64,000 nucleotides of DNA from Tenuifilaceae bacterium CYCD (GCA_036322835.1 AP027304.1:2604001-2668000); one strand, 5' to 3'. Shown: positions 1 through 9,938, numbered from the stretch's first letter. Notes: a model not told the origin generated them from the letters alone. A program made the numbers and translations.

Positions 1-1424
1 GTATTCCTATTGCCAGTGCTCAGGGATATCATGTTGTTTCATTTATAATGCTATTTGTAGTTTCCACACTTGCAACAATTCTCGGTATAGGTCCGATACT
101 TTTGGCATCAACGTTAAGTTCTTTGATTTGGAACTTTTTTTTCATTCCTCCTCATTACACATTTCATATCAGTAAAACTGAGGATATTCTTCTGTTTTTT
201 ATGTTCTTCTTTATAGCTTTGCTAAATGGCACATTTACATCACGGTTGAGAAAACAGGAGAAAATAACTCGCGATAGAGAGGCAAGAACCAACTCATTAT
301 TTCAGTTAACCAAAGATCTTTCAAAAGCGGTTGGGATTGATGAGGTGCAAAGGGTTACTGAAGCAAACTTGGAGAAATATTTTAGTGTTAGTTCTTTTTT
401 GATTCTTCAGGATGGAAATAATTTATTGGAGAATAAAAACAGGCTAAATGCTGAAAATAAATTAAGTTCTACGGAATTTAAGGTGGCAAGTTGGGTTTTT
501 GAGAACTCAAAAAAGGCAGGGAAGCATACTGAGGATTTTCCTTCGGCATTTTACACTTACTATCCGTTGGTGGGGACAAGAATAGTTCCTGGAGTTTTGG
601 CCATTAAATTGGAAGAACCTTTTGTTGGAGATAAAATAGCCTTTTGGAACGCTTTTATAACTCTAATATCGAATGCTTTAGAACGAGAGTTTTTGGGAGA
701 ACTTGTGCAAAAGGGTAAAATTCTTGAGGAGTCAGATAAACTCTATAAAACGTTATTTAGTTCAATTTCTCACGAACTTAGGATTCCTGTCGCAACAATA
801 ATGGGCGCGTCAGATACATTGATGACATTACAATCTAACAGTAAGATTCAGTCAGAACTAAATTACGAGATTTCGATTGCATCGTTACGTTTGAACAGGC
901 TTATCGAGAATCTTTTGAATATGTCGAGGTTAGAAAGTGGAAGGATAAGCATAAGGCTCGATTGGTACGATATAAACGATTTGCTTAATAAAGTTGTAGA
1001 TGAATTGAAGGAGGAGTTGAAACCCTTTAGGCTAAGCATAAATATTCAGGACGAAATGCCATTGGTTCGTTTTGACTTTGGGCTGATGGAGCAGGTTCTT
1101 TATAATTTGGTGTTGAATGCATGTCAGCATGCTCCCTTGAAATCGAGCATCAGGTTAAATGTTAGGCATAATGGTGGAATGTTGATAATTGAAGTGCTCG
1201 ATAGGGGAGCCGGTTTTCCCGAAGGTGCATTAAGTTGTCTTTTCGATAAGTTCTATAGAGTTTCTGGAAGCAAAACGGGAGGATTAGGTTTAGGGTTATC
1301 AATAGTTAAAGGTTTTGTAGATGCGCATAAAGGGAATGTTTCTGTTGGAAATAGGAAAAATGGAGGTGCTAAGTTCACGGTGAAAATTCCAACTCCCGAT
1401 TCCGTAATTGAGGAGATAAGTTGA
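1..1424 (+). CDS. kdpD: KdpD-type sensor histidine kinase, C-terminal part (5' end outside window)
   Basis: This is the C-terminal part of the membrane histidine kinase that senses K+ limitation and phosphorylates KdpE. The frame is open to the left edge, so the cytoplasmic KdpD/USP domains lie upstream. Visible in order: a DUF4118-type membrane block containing the typical FFFIPP turn, a short coiled linker, a GAF-like region, the H-box SHELRIP (His at nt 771-773), an N-box NLVLNACQH, the G1 box DRGAGFP and the G2 box GGLGLGLS. It ends 6 nt before kdpE, so the two are surely co-transcribed. The kdpFABC pump genes are expected upstream but cannot be seen. The family call is firm; only the missing N-terminus limits it. 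Confidence 0.93.
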   Translation, partial: IPIASAQGYHVVSFIMLFVVSTLATILGIGPILLASTLSSLIWNFFFIPPHYTFHISKTEDILLFFMFFFIALLNGTFTSRLRKQEKITRDREARTNSLFQLTKDLSKAVGIDEVQRVTEANLEKYFSVSSFLILQDGNNLLENKNRLNAENKLSSTEFKVASWVFENSKKAGKHTEDFPSAFYTYYPLVGTRIVPGVLAIKLEEPFVGDKIAFWNAFITLISNALEREFLGELVQKGKILEESDKLYKTLFSSISHELRIPVATIMGASDTLMTLQSNSKIQSELNYEISIASLRLNRLIENLLNMSRLESGRISIRLDWYDINDLLNKVVDELKEELKPFRLSINIQDEMPLVRFDFGLMEQVLYNLVLNACQHAPLKSSIRLNVRHNGGMLIIEVLDRGAGFPEGALSCLFDKFYRVSGSKTGGLGLGLSIVKGFVDAHKGNVSVGNRKNGGAKFTVKIPTPDSVIEEIS

Positions 1425-1430
1425 TTTGAT

Positions 1431-2114
1431 ATGAATGAGATTGATACAATATTGATTATTGATGATGAAATTCAAATCCGTAGATTGCTAGAAATAACGC
1501 TATCTGCAAATGGTTTTAATGTAATACATTCAATGAATGGGAAGGATGGATTGGTTGATGCGGCTACCCACAATCCTTCAATTATAATACTCGACTTGGG
1601 CTTGCCGGATATTGATGGGCAGGCTATTTTAAAAAGATTGAGGGAATGGTACAGCAGACCAATAATTATTCTGTCAGTGCGTAATTCGGAGGATGATATA
1701 ATAACAGCGCTTGATAATGGTGCTAACGATTATATTACAAAGCCTTTTAGGAGTGGCGAGTTGCTGGCTCGTATTCGTGTTGCGAAAAGGTTTAGCGAGA
1801 TTAATCAGAATGAGCCAGTACTAGAGTTTGAAAACCTTTCTGTTGATTTTATAAACCATATTGCTCGGAAAGGCGATGAAATTCTTAAGTTAACATCCAC
1901 AGAGTTTTCTTTATTGAGTCTTTTTGTTAAGAATCGTGGACGAGTTCTAACCCACAAGTTTATTCTAAGGCAAGTGTGGGGATTTGGGTACGTTGATCAA
2001 ACCCAGTATTTGAGGGTTTTTGTAGCACAACTCAGAAAGAAAATCGAGAAAAATCCGTCGAAACCCGAACTGCTTATTACAGAATCAGGTATTGGTTACC
2101 GATTTGGCGAATAG
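1431..2114 (+). CDS. kdpE: KdpE-type response regulator, OmpR family
   Basis: A cytoplasmic two-component response regulator, the partner of the kinase 6 nt upstream, expected to switch on a K+-uptake ATPase operon. Residues 1-120 form the receiver: acidic pair D11/D12, phospho-acceptor D55 in IILDLGLPD, and conserved K104 in ITKPF. Residues from about 130 to 225 form an OmpR/PhoB winged helix with the usual LTSTEFSLL start and the RVLTHKFIL recognition region. The length of 227 aa is normal. The assignment to KdpE rather than a generic OmpR protein rests on the KdpD-like partner and on close similarity of the receiver to KdpE. Confidence 0.92.
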   Translation: MNEIDTILIIDDEIQIRRLLEITLSANGFNVIHSMNGKDGLVDAATHNPSIIILDLGLPDIDGQAILKRLREWYSRPIIILSVRNSEDDIITALDNGANDYITKPFRSGELLARIRVAKRFSEINQNEPVLEFENLSVDFINHIARKGDEILKLTSTEFSLLSLFVKNRGRVLTHKFILRQVWGFGYVDQTQYLRVFVAQLRKKIEKNPSKPELLITESGIGYRFGE

Positions 2115-2134
2115 AATTTATGTGACTTTACTAC

Positions 2135-2159
2135 TCGTAAAAATCAACTATTTTTACGA
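2135..2159. other. Inverted repeat between kdpE and uvrB
   Basis: A 10-bp inverted repeat, TCGTAAAAAT and ATTTTTACGA with a 5-nt loop, fills the space between kdpE and uvrB and ends 12 nt before the uvrB ATG. Its right arm could act as a weak intrinsic terminator for kdpDE, or the repeat could be an operator over the uvrB promoter. The sequence does not decide between these. Confidence 0.45.
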
Positions 2160-2171
2160 AAAATTATTCCG

Positions 2172-4187
2172 ATGGAGTATAGGTTGACATCTGATTTTAA
2201 GCCTTCTGGCGATCAGCCCGAGGCAATAAAACAACTTTCGGAAGGGTTGGTTCGTGGCGATAGATTCCAAACATTGCTTGGCGTGACTGGATCGGGGAAG
2301 ACATTTACAATTGCCAACGTTATTGCCAACGCCAATAGGCCTGTCCTTATTCTCAGCCATAATAAAACACTGGCAGCACAGCTTTATGGTGAGTTTAAGA
2401 GTTTTTTCCCGGAAAATGCCGTTGAGTATTTTGTTTCGTATTACGATTATTACCAGCCCGAGGCGTATTTACCCGTTACCGATACTTATATTGAGAAGGA
2501 TCTATCTATAAATGATGAGATTGAGAAGTTGAGGCTTAGCGCAACTTCGTCGTTGCTTTCCGGCCGCAAGGACGTTATAGTGGTATCGTCGGTTTCGTGT
2601 CTGTATGGCATTGGAAATCCGCAGGATTTCTACAACAGCACAATTCATTTGAAGGTTGGTCAACGGGTAAGCAGGAACCAGTTTTTGCGTCAGCTTGTCG
2701 ATAGTTTGTACTCTAGGAACGAGGTTGAATTTAAGCGAGGAACATTCCGTGTAAAGGGCGATAGCGTTGATGTATACTTGGCCTATGGCGATAGGGGGGT
2801 GCGTGTAATGTTCTGGGGCGATGATATCGAGGCGTTGGAAGTTTTCGATCCTATTACCAATAGGCTAATTGATTCTTTTGATGAAACGGTAATTTATCCG
2901 GCCAACATATTTATAGCAGGGAAGGAGCGAATGACTCAGGCTATTTATCAAATTCAGGATGATATGATGAAGCAGGTTGAATACTTTAAAAGTATCGATC
3001 GGCATATGGAGGCTAAGCGACTTAAACAGCGCGTTGAGTATGATTTGGAGATGATTCGTGAGTTGGGGTATTGCCCAGGAATTGAGAATTACTCTCGTTA
3101 TTTTGATGGAAGACCAGCCGGAATGCGGCCGTTCTGCCTGTTGGATTATTTTCCTAAAGACTTCTTGATGGTTATCGACGAGAGCCACGTTACAATCCCT
3201 CAAATAAGGGCAATGTATGGCGGTGATAATTCACGCAAGCAAACATTGGTTGAGTATGGATTCCGATTACCGGCAGCCATCGATAATCGTCCTTTAAAGT
3301 TCGATGAGTTTGAAGGATTGGTAGGTCAAACCATATATGTTAGCGCAACACCTGCCGATTATGAGTTGCAGAGGTGTCAGGGTGTTGTGGTTGATCAGGT
3401 TGTTCGCCCAACAGGGTTGCTGGATCCTGTTATTTATGTTCGTCCCAGTTTGAATCAGGTTGATGATTTAATTGGCGAAATTAACCGTTGTGTTGAGTTG
3501 GAAGAACGGGTGTTGGTTACAACGCTTACCAAGCGTATGGCCGAGGAGTTGGTTAAGTATTTGGCAAAGATTGATATCCGTTGCCGTTACATTCACTCCG
3601 ATGTGGAGACATTGGAACGCGTGCAAATAATGGAAGATTTGCGCAAAGGACTATTCGACGTTTTGGTTGGTGTGAACTTGCTTCGTGAGGGGTTGGATTT
3701 GCCCGAGGTGTCGTTGGTGGCAATTCTTGATGCCGATAAGGAGGGCTTTTTACGTTCAGCCCGTTCGTTAACGCAAACGGCTGGGCGTGCTGCGCGTAAT
3801 ATCAACGGTAAAGTAATTATGTATGCCGATAAGGTTACCGAATCGATGCGGGTGACCATTGAGGAGACCAACCGCAGGCGCGAAAAACAGTTGAAGTATA
3901 ACGAGGTGAATGGAATTACTCCAACCCAGATAGTCAAGGCTACTACATCAATTTTAGGCTCTAAGCTTACAAGCGGGCAGACCCTAAATGTTTATGTAGA
4001 ACCCGAAAAAGTTGATTATGCAGCCGATCCGGTTGTTCAGTACATGAGTAAGGATCAACTAGTAAAGGCAATAGATAAAGCTAAAAAATCGATGGAGAAA
4101 GAGGCAAAAGAGTTGAACTTTATTGAGGCTGCTCGTTATCGCGATGAAATGTATGCTTTGCAAAAGATGTTCGAGCAGAAGCAATAG
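2172..4187 (+). CDS. uvrB: UvrABC excision repair protein UvrB
   Basis: The damage-verifying helicase-like subunit of nucleotide excision repair. It is loaded by UvrA and recruits UvrC. The 671-aa length is full size. Walker A GVTGSGKT is at residues 37-44, the beta-hairpin signature YYDYYQPEAYLP is at 90-101, the Walker B-like DESH box is at 336-339, helicase motifs V and VI (GLDLPEVSLV and QTAGRAARN) follow, and a C-terminal UVR domain at about 631-666 (EARYRDEM-like) binds UvrC. It starts with ATG directly after the inverted repeat. Gene and function are beyond doubt. Confidence 0.98.
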   Translation: MEYRLTSDFKPSGDQPEAIKQLSEGLVRGDRFQTLLGVTGSGKTFTIANVIANANRPVLILSHNKTLAAQLYGEFKSFFPENAVEYFVSYYDYYQPEAYLPVTDTYIEKDLSINDEIEKLRLSATSSLLSGRKDVIVVSSVSCLYGIGNPQDFYNSTIHLKVGQRVSRNQFLRQLVDSLYSRNEVEFKRGTFRVKGDSVDVYLAYGDRGVRVMFWGDDIEALEVFDPITNRLIDSFDETVIYPANIFIAGKERMTQAIYQIQDDMMKQVEYFKSIDRHMEAKRLKQRVEYDLEMIRELGYCPGIENYSRYFDGRPAGMRPFCLLDYFPKDFLMVIDESHVTIPQIRAMYGGDNSRKQTLVEYGFRLPAAIDNRPLKFDEFEGLVGQTIYVSATPADYELQRCQGVVVDQVVRPTGLLDPVIYVRPSLNQVDDLIGEINRCVELEERVLVTTLTKRMAEELVKYLAKIDIRCRYIHSDVETLERVQIMEDLRKGLFDVLVGVNLLREGLDLPEVSLVAILDADKEGFLRSARSLTQTAGRAARNINGKVIMYADKVTESMRVTIEETNRRREKQLKYNEVNGITPTQIVKATTSILGSKLTSGQTLNVYVEPEKVDYAADPVVQYMSKDQLVKAIDKAKKSMEKEAKELNFIEAARYRDEMYALQKMFEQKQ

Positions 4188-4270
4188 GAATTAATTACTT
4201 ACCTTAAAATCTCATTTTAAGATTGTTATTGTTCAGCCAATTTCATAAATTGCTTATAAAATTGGTTGTT

Positions 4271-7204
4271 ATGGATACAATATCTGAAGTGTCGAGATTC
4301 CTTAGGATCTCCATTTATTTGGCAACCTTATCAGTAGGATTGCTTTTGGCAAATGTTGCGCATACAAATGACTCATTGGCTTTACATAGATCTGATACCG
4401 CTTCGGTTTTGTATCAACCGGCGCAAGTCGAACATGAAGTAGCAGGGCAAGAAGATCGTAATGAGCATGAGACCAACCTCGCTCCATTGCTATTTATTAT
4501 CATTTCACTATTTGTTGGTACTGCAACCCGTCATTTACTGAAAAAGGGTCCGTTGCCATATACCATATCATTACTAATTATAGGCTTGTTGCTTGGTGTT
4601 TTAACTCGCTCCGACGTTCTTCAACGGTTTGGAATGATGTCTATTGCCGATTCTGTTAAATGGGCTGGTAGTATAAATCCGCATTTGATTCTATATCTAT
4701 TTTTGCCAACGTTAATTTTCGAAGCGGCATACGCTCTTCACATCCATACGTTTAAAAAATCTTTGGTTAATGCTTTAATTCTAGCAATTCCTGGAATTGT
4801 TGTGGCAATTATTATAACTGCATTATTTATAATGATGATTAATGGTCTTGGCTTGGGGTTAGGCCAGTGGACTTGGGTTTTAGCTTTTTTGTTTGGTGCA
4901 ATAGTGAGTGCAACCGATCCTGTTGCCGTTGTGGCAATTCTTAAGGAGGTTGGAGCCAGTAAAAAACTATCAACCATTACGGAGAGTGAGTCTATGCTGA
5001 ACGATGGGACTGCTATCGTATTCTTTTTGGCAATCTTTGCTTTGGTTGTTGGCGATAATTCTGGTGGAAATGCTTTTGTCCAGTTCCTAAAGGTTTCAGT
5101 TGGCGGTGTTGTAGTAGGGGGTGCTGTTGGGTGGCTAATTATTGGTTGGATAAAGCGAGTTTTTAACGATGCATTGATTGAAATTACCGTTATCATTGGA
5201 GCAGCCTATTTAACATTCTTTTTAGCCGAAAATGTGTTTCATGTTTCAGGTGTTATTTCTGTGGTTACTCTTGGTATTGCAATGGCTGGCCCCGGAAAAA
5301 CGAGAGTGAGCCCAGCTGTTACTCATTTCTTGCACGAGTTTTGGGAACTTGCCGCATTTATAGCCAATACTTTGATTTTTATTATCGTTGGAGTTGTAAT
5401 TGCTCAGCAGGTGGATTTTACTTTTAATGATTTGATTGTATTGCTGATTGTTTACGTTGGCGTTCATGTAGCGAGGTTAGGAACTATATATGTTTTTTAT
5501 CCTATCATGAGAAAAATCGGGTATGGGCTAACCTTTAAGGATTCAATAGTTCTATGGTGGGGTGGTTTAAGGGGTGCTGTTGGACTAGCGTTGGCGCTGA
5601 TTGTTGCTATTGAAAATAGAATTCCTTTAGAAGTACGGTCTCAGGTTTTAACGCTAACAGCAGGGTTGGTTGTGCTAACCTCGTTAATCAATGCTACCAC
5701 GGTAAAATGGTTGATTGATAAGTTGGGATTATCGAAAATTGGAGAGGTTAAGGCAGAACTAATGCAGCAATCGTTGAATCAGATCAAGTTAAGTGGAGAG
5801 AAGGAGATTGAGAAGTTGAAGGAAAGTAGATTTATGGCCGATGCCAATTGGGAGAAAGTGAGTGAGTTCTTAGTTGACACCTATGAGGTGGACGAAGTAA
5901 CAAAGGCATTTAATATTGATGAAGCAATTGCAGAAACTCGAAGCAGACTGCTGCAGAAAGAGAAAGAAAGTTACTGGCGCCAGTTTAGCGATGGTTTGTT
6001 AAGTTCAAATGGTGTTCAAATTCTTTCGGATCAAATTGATTACCTCGTCGATTCTGCAGGTCGGGTTCCTTTGTCGGCTAGGCAGGATATAGAAACACTA
6101 TGGCATACTCCTAAAACAATTGCGAAGTTACAGGGAATTCCGTTGGTTGGAGTTTTCTGGAAGCGACGTTTCTTTAATCGCTTGGCAATTAGTTACGATT
6201 GTGCAAGGGCCTTTGTAACTGCGCAGGAGGAAAATATTAAGTCTCTTTCCGGTTTAATTATAGGTTTCTCAATGACTGATGAAACTAATAAGCAAACCGA
6301 ATTGCTAACAGTTCTTGAGGATGAACTAAATGAGAATAGAATTACCGGATTAACATTTATTCGCAACCTTAAAGATACCTACCCTGATGTATGTAAGGCA
6401 ATTGAAACACAGTTAGCATCTAGGTTACTGCTGAATCAGCAGCAAGAGATGGTTGAAAAACTTCGCAAGCAAGGACGGCTTGAGCCCGATGAGGTTGAAA
6501 GAATTGAATCTTCGATTCATGCGGATATGAAGCGTTTGCTAGACACTTCTCCATCTATAGATTTTGCGCTGGAAGCGATGTCTGTATTGGTTAATACCCC
6601 CGGATTCGACAGGCTTTCGAGAACCGAATTGCATGCAGTTATTAAGATGTCTCAGGGGAAGGTTTATCCTGCGGAAAGTAAGGTTTACAAGGAGGGATCT
6701 GCGTTCGATGGAATTTATATTGTAATAAATGGTAGCGCAAGGGCGCTTGTTGGCGATAAATTGATAGCCGTTAAAGAAACCACCGATAGTATTGGATCCT
6801 ATGAGTATTTGTCGGGCGGGGTAAGGCGACATACCGTAGTTGCTGATACACCGCTAACAGTGTTGCGCATAAGTCAAAGTGTAATTGATAATTTGGTGTC
6901 GGCAAGTAAAGCCTATGCTGATTTATTCAACTTCTTGGCTGCCGCCGCTATCTCTTTAGAATTAATTAAAGATGTAAAACCATATTCTGAATATTCTGCC
7001 AAGAAGTTCCGATCAATAATTCGAGTAGGCCAAGTTTATATGTTGTCAGGCAATGAAAAACAGCGATTGGATGGCTCTGTGTGTATTCTGGCTAAGGGGA
7101 AAGCAATTGATGATGAATCGGAGAGAGAGGTAGAGTCTCCATCAATATTGGCCGATTGCAATGTGCGAAGCCTTGGTGATGCTATCGTGTTTGTGTTGCC
7201 ATAA
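4271..7204 (+). CDS. CPA1-type Na+/H+ antiporter with cyclic-nucleotide-binding-like C-terminal domain
   Basis: A membrane cation/proton antiporter of the NhaP/SOS1 type. I take the ATG at 4271 (977 aa); an in-frame TTG at 4223 would add 16 residues. After one N-terminal hydrophobic segment and a polar stretch, about 12 membrane helices span residues 70-510. They carry the CPA1 signatures SATDPVAV (about 213) and TESESMLNDGTA (about 236-247), the acidic ion-binding region. A long, mostly helical cytoplasmic part follows. Residues about 780-880 resemble a CAP_ED/cNMP-binding fold (EGSAFDGIYIVINGSA). This layout resembles plant SOS1 and many Bacteroidota antiporters. Control of transport by a nucleotide or another ligand is inferred. 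The ion (Na+ or K+) cannot be told from sequence. Confidence 0.9.
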   Translation: MDTISEVSRFLRISIYLATLSVGLLLANVAHTNDSLALHRSDTASVLYQPAQVEHEVAGQEDRNEHETNLAPLLFIIISLFVGTATRHLLKKGPLPYTISLLIIGLLLGVLTRSDVLQRFGMMSIADSVKWAGSINPHLILYLFLPTLIFEAAYALHIHTFKKSLVNALILAIPGIVVAIIITALFIMMINGLGLGLGQWTWVLAFLFGAIVSATDPVAVVAILKEVGASKKLSTITESESMLNDGTAIVFFLAIFALVVGDNSGGNAFVQFLKVSVGGVVVGGAVGWLIIGWIKRVFNDALIEITVIIGAAYLTFFLAENVFHVSGVISVVTLGIAMAGPGKTRVSPAVTHFLHEFWELAAFIANTLIFIIVGVVIAQQVDFTFNDLIVLLIVYVGVHVARLGTIYVFYPIMRKIGYGLTFKDSIVLWWGGLRGAVGLALALIVAIENRIPLEVRSQVLTLTAGLVVLTSLINATTVKWLIDKLGLSKIGEVKAELMQQSLNQIKLSGEKEIEKLKESRFMADANWEKVSEFLVDTYEVDEVTKAFNIDEAIAETRSRLLQKEKESYWRQFSDGLLSSNGVQILSDQIDYLVDSAGRVPLSARQDIETLWHTPKTIAKLQGIPLVGVFWKRRFFNRLAISYDCARAFVTAQEENIKSLSGLIIGFSMTDETNKQTELLTVLEDELNENRITGLTFIRNLKDTYPDVCKAIETQLASRLLLNQQQEMVEKLRKQGRLEPDEVERIESSIHADMKRLLDTSPSIDFALEAMSVLVNTPGFDRLSRTELHAVIKMSQGKVYPAESKVYKEGSAFDGIYIVINGSARALVGDKLIAVKETTDSIGSYEYLSGGVRRHTVVADTPLTVLRISQSVIDNLVSASKAYADLFNFLAAAAISLELIKDVKPYSEYSAKKFRSIIRVGQVYMLSGNEKQRLDGSVCILAKGKAIDDESEREVESPSILADCNVRSLGDAIVFVLP

Positions 7205-7266
7205 AGAATTTTCAGGAATTGCTTTTTCTTGCACATGCTGATTCCTTATATATTCGAATTCTATTT

Positions 7267-7305
7267 AATGTTGACTTCAATAATGAGTCAACATTTTTTA
7301 TTTTT
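7267..7305 (+). terminator. Intrinsic terminator after the antiporter gene
   Basis: A perfect 10-bp inverted repeat (AATGTTGACT and AGTCAACATT, 9-nt loop) is followed by TTTTTTATTTTT. It lies 62 nt after the antiporter stop. It also sits over the alternative upstream start codons of the next gene, which argues for the later start at 7325 there. Confidence 0.7.
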
Positions 7306-7324
7306 ACGTCCAAATTCATTCGCT

Positions 7325-8467
7325 ATGGCCTTTGTATTACTTATTGTTTTTTATGTTTTTGCTCCATTGTTGATTCTGCATTTATGTCACAAATTTCCAT
7401 TTGTGAATAAACTAGGGGCTGTGTTTATTGCTTATGTAGTGGGATTGTTAATTGGTAATTTGGGATTATTACCAGAGGGGGCTGACCAAGTTCAGAATGT
7501 TATGACTTCAATTACAATTCCCTTGGCTATTCCGTTACTCCTTTTCTCTGCGAATCTTAAGCAATGGTCAAAAGTTGCAGGAAAAACAATTATATCTCTA
7601 TTGGTTGGTGTATTTGCCGTAATGACATTTGTTGTGATTGGTTTCTTTATTTTTAGAGGAAATGGAATGCCTGATTTGTGGAAAGTTTCAGGCATGCTGG
7701 TTGGCGTTTACACTGGTGGAACACCAAATTTAGCATCACTAAAGATGATGCTTGGTGTAGATTCCGATACATACATTTTAACCCATACCTACGATATGGT
7801 CATATCAACAGTTTTCTTGGCTTTTTTGATGACTGTAGGACAACGGTTTTTCTTGCTGTTTCTGCCTAAATATAAAGATCAGAATGCCGAGGAGTTTGAG
7901 TATACTAATGGTTCCGATCCATTCTGGGGAATCTTTAGAAGAGATATATTTAAACCGCTACTAAAAACCTATGCATTATCTATTCTGATTTTTGCCATTG
8001 GTGGAGCCCTTTCGTTATTGGTTTCAAAGGATCAACAGATTGTTGTGGTGATACTTGTAATTACAACGCTTAGCATAGTTGCCTCAACGTTTCCATCAAT
8101 CAATCGGGTTGACAAAACCTTTGAGTCGGGGATGTACCTCATTCTGATTTTTAGTATCGTTGTTGCCTCAATGGCCGATATTCGTAGGTTTGCTGGTTTA
8201 ACCCCCGGGTTATTTGGCTATATTACCATGGTAGTGTTTGGCTCGTTGCTCTTCCAATCATTATTGGCAAAAGTTTTTAAGGTTGATGCGGACACTACAA
8301 TAATAACTTCAACAGCGCTTGTTTGTTCTCCTCCATTTGTGCCTGTGGTTGCTGCCGCAATTGGAAATAAAAAAGTGATTCTGTCGGGAATCACTATTGG
8401 AATCATTGGTTATGCTATTGGCAATTACCTAGGTTATGCGTTGGCCGAGATACTTAAAGGTTATTGA
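7325..8467 (+). CDS. DUF819 family membrane protein (YjcL-like)
   Basis: An integral membrane protein of the DUF819/YjcL family, whose substrate is not established; family members look like secondary transporters. About ten hydrophobic segments are visible, with the conserved MLVGVYTGGTPNLASL loop and the polar NKKVILSGITIGIIGYAIGN end. I chose the ATG at 7325 (380 aa, normal for the family). Earlier in-frame starts (7229 TTG, 7235, 7268, 7283) lie in or before a terminator hairpin, and a TATTTTTAC box stands about 20 nt before 7325. The family call is strong; the function is open. Confidence 0.85.
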   Translation: MAFVLLIVFYVFAPLLILHLCHKFPFVNKLGAVFIAYVVGLLIGNLGLLPEGADQVQNVMTSITIPLAIPLLLFSANLKQWSKVAGKTIISLLVGVFAVMTFVVIGFFIFRGNGMPDLWKVSGMLVGVYTGGTPNLASLKMMLGVDSDTYILTHTYDMVISTVFLAFLMTVGQRFFLLFLPKYKDQNAEEFEYTNGSDPFWGIFRRDIFKPLLKTYALSILIFAIGGALSLLVSKDQQIVVVILVITTLSIVASTFPSINRVDKTFESGMYLILIFSIVVASMADIRRFAGLTPGLFGYITMVVFGSLLFQSLLAKVFKVDADTTIITSTALVCSPPFVPVVAAAIGNKKVILSGITIGIIGYAIGNYLGYALAEILKGY

Positions 8468-8482
8468 TTTTTATTGAAAAAG

Positions 8483-8508
8483 AAACGGTTGCTTAAGCAA
8501 CCGTTTTT
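8483..8508. terminator. Bidirectional intrinsic terminator
   Basis: A perfect 10-bp stem, AAACGGTTGC and GCAACCGTTT, with a TTAA loop and T/A runs on both sides. It lies between two convergent genes (DUF819 from the left, the Omp85-type barrel from the right) and can serve both. Confidence 0.9.
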
Positions 8509-8518
8509 GTTATATCTG

Positions 8519-9865
8519 TTAGAACAGAAAATTTAGCCCGATATATGTTCCCGCAGTTCCATCTTCCTTTTTGAATACCCTACCGTGATCCACTGCTATA
8601 ATGAAGTTTTGATTCATTACAATTCGTAAGCCTAAACCCCAGCTTGCATGTAGCGTTTCGTTATCATCACTAAAGTAATCACTTTCGGTATAGCCTGTTT
8701 CTGAGAATGTTTTGTTAATTTTTATTGGTTTTACAACCTGTCCGCCATCGATAAACGTATTTAGCGATAGATAGAAATTCTGTTTTATAAAGTAGAATTT
8801 GACAAATTTCCAGCGTAGTTCAATATTTCCATAAACAATTCCATCTCCTTCAACGCGGTTGCGGATAATTCCCCTCAAGCTTTTTGCACCGCCGAGTCCT
8901 TCGTTGGTTGCTCCACGTAAGAATAGCGTTGTCATGTTGGGTTGTAGGTAGAATGGGCATTTCCCGAATAGCGTTCCTTGGTATCCCAAGCGGTAAACAA
9001 ACGATAATTTTTCTGGAATCAGCGTAAAGTATTGTCTGTGGGTTATCGATAGTTTTGCATGCTCGTATTTTTCCCCAACACCAAGAAATGAAGGTGCATA
9101 GGTTAGAACTGCTTCGGTCCAAATACCTTTCATTGGGTTGGGCTCATTGTCGCGTGTGTCGAAGACAGCGCCAACCTTTAGGTAGGTGGCAAAGCCTCCA
9201 TCTTTTTCATCAGAATTAATGATTCCCCAATCAACGTAGCGTTGGTATAGTCCTCCGTTTACGTAGGGGAGTTTGTCGCTCTCCGATTTGCCTTTGTTTA
9301 ATTTGTCAACATCAACCGAGTCAATCTGAAAGTTGTATAATCCTACTCCTGCAACCCAACCAAAGCGTTGATCCTTCAATTTGCCCTGTATGTCGGTGGT
9401 AAATCGGGTTAATTTTCGATCGTACTTGTAGAATACTCGGCTACGGTAGTCGGTTGATCCATCATCGGCCCAATCGGAGTTGTAAATCGATTCATAGCCA
9501 TTGAATCCGTAGAAATCGTATGTCTTATCTGTTAAATAAGCCAAGTCCGAGGTTACTCGCAGTCCGGGAATTACGTATTTTGAGTCGTAGAATAATCTAT
9601 TTATACCGCTTCCTTTAGTGTAGCGCGATACCTCGGCGTAAACATTATGCTTGTATTTTGGATAGATTGAACCGTCGCCATAGTTGAAGAAGTTAACCAA
9701 TGCGCCGTACTCAAAGCCTAAATCGGTATCGTATGCAACTACAGGCAATCCACCAACATTCCAGCCAGTCTTAATTTTATCAGCCTTTTTATCATCGGTT
9801 GTATTTTGTGCAAATAATCCAATCGAAAGAGTTGAAATAGTAAGCAGTATCAAAATCTTTTTCAT
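8519..9865 (-). CDS. Omp85-superfamily outer membrane beta-barrel protein
   Basis: A predicted 16-stranded outer-membrane barrel of the bacterial surface antigen (BamA/TamA barrel) family. Residues 1-19 form a signal peptide ending at FAQ. There are no obvious POTRA domains, since the barrel begins by about residue 35. Amphipathic strands with many aromatic residues run to the C-terminus, which ends in the beta-signal-like YIGLNFLF. The GGAKSLRG stretch matches the loop-6 VRGF/Y motif of Omp85 proteins. A POTRA-less 448-aa member could be a lipid or protein transporter or a simple pore. A TAGTTTTG box lies 26 nt before the start. Confidence 0.82.
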   Translation of the reverse strand: MKKILILLTISTLSIGLFAQNTTDDKKADKIKTGWNVGGLPVVAYDTDLGFEYGALVNFFNYGDGSIYPKYKHNVYAEVSRYTKGSGINRLFYDSKYVIPGLRVTSDLAYLTDKTYDFYGFNGYESIYNSDWADDGSTDYRSRVFYKYDRKLTRFTTDIQGKLKDQRFGWVAGVGLYNFQIDSVDVDKLNKGKSESDKLPYVNGGLYQRYVDWGIINSDEKDGGFATYLKVGAVFDTRDNEPNPMKGIWTEAVLTYAPSFLGVGEKYEHAKLSITHRQYFTLIPEKLSFVYRLGYQGTLFGKCPFYLQPNMTTLFLRGATNEGLGGAKSLRGIIRNRVEGDGIVYGNIELRWKFVKFYFIKQNFYLSLNTFIDGGQVVKPIKINKTFSETGYTESDYFSDDNETLHASWGLGLRIVMNQNFIIAVDHGRVFKKEDGTAGTYIGLNFLF

Positions 9866-9890
9866 TGATGGCTTGGTTTTAGGTTTATAG

Positions 9891-9898
9891 CAAAACTA
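9891..9898 (-). promoter_or_regulatory. -7 box (TAGTTTTG) of the Omp85-type gene
   Basis: On the minus strand a perfect TAnnTTTG element stands 26 nt before the ATG at 9865, the usual place for a Bacteroidota primary promoter. Confidence 0.65.
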
Positions 9899-9938
9899 TA
9901 AGTTTTTTTTGATTTATAATGATTTAGGTTCCTTCAAC

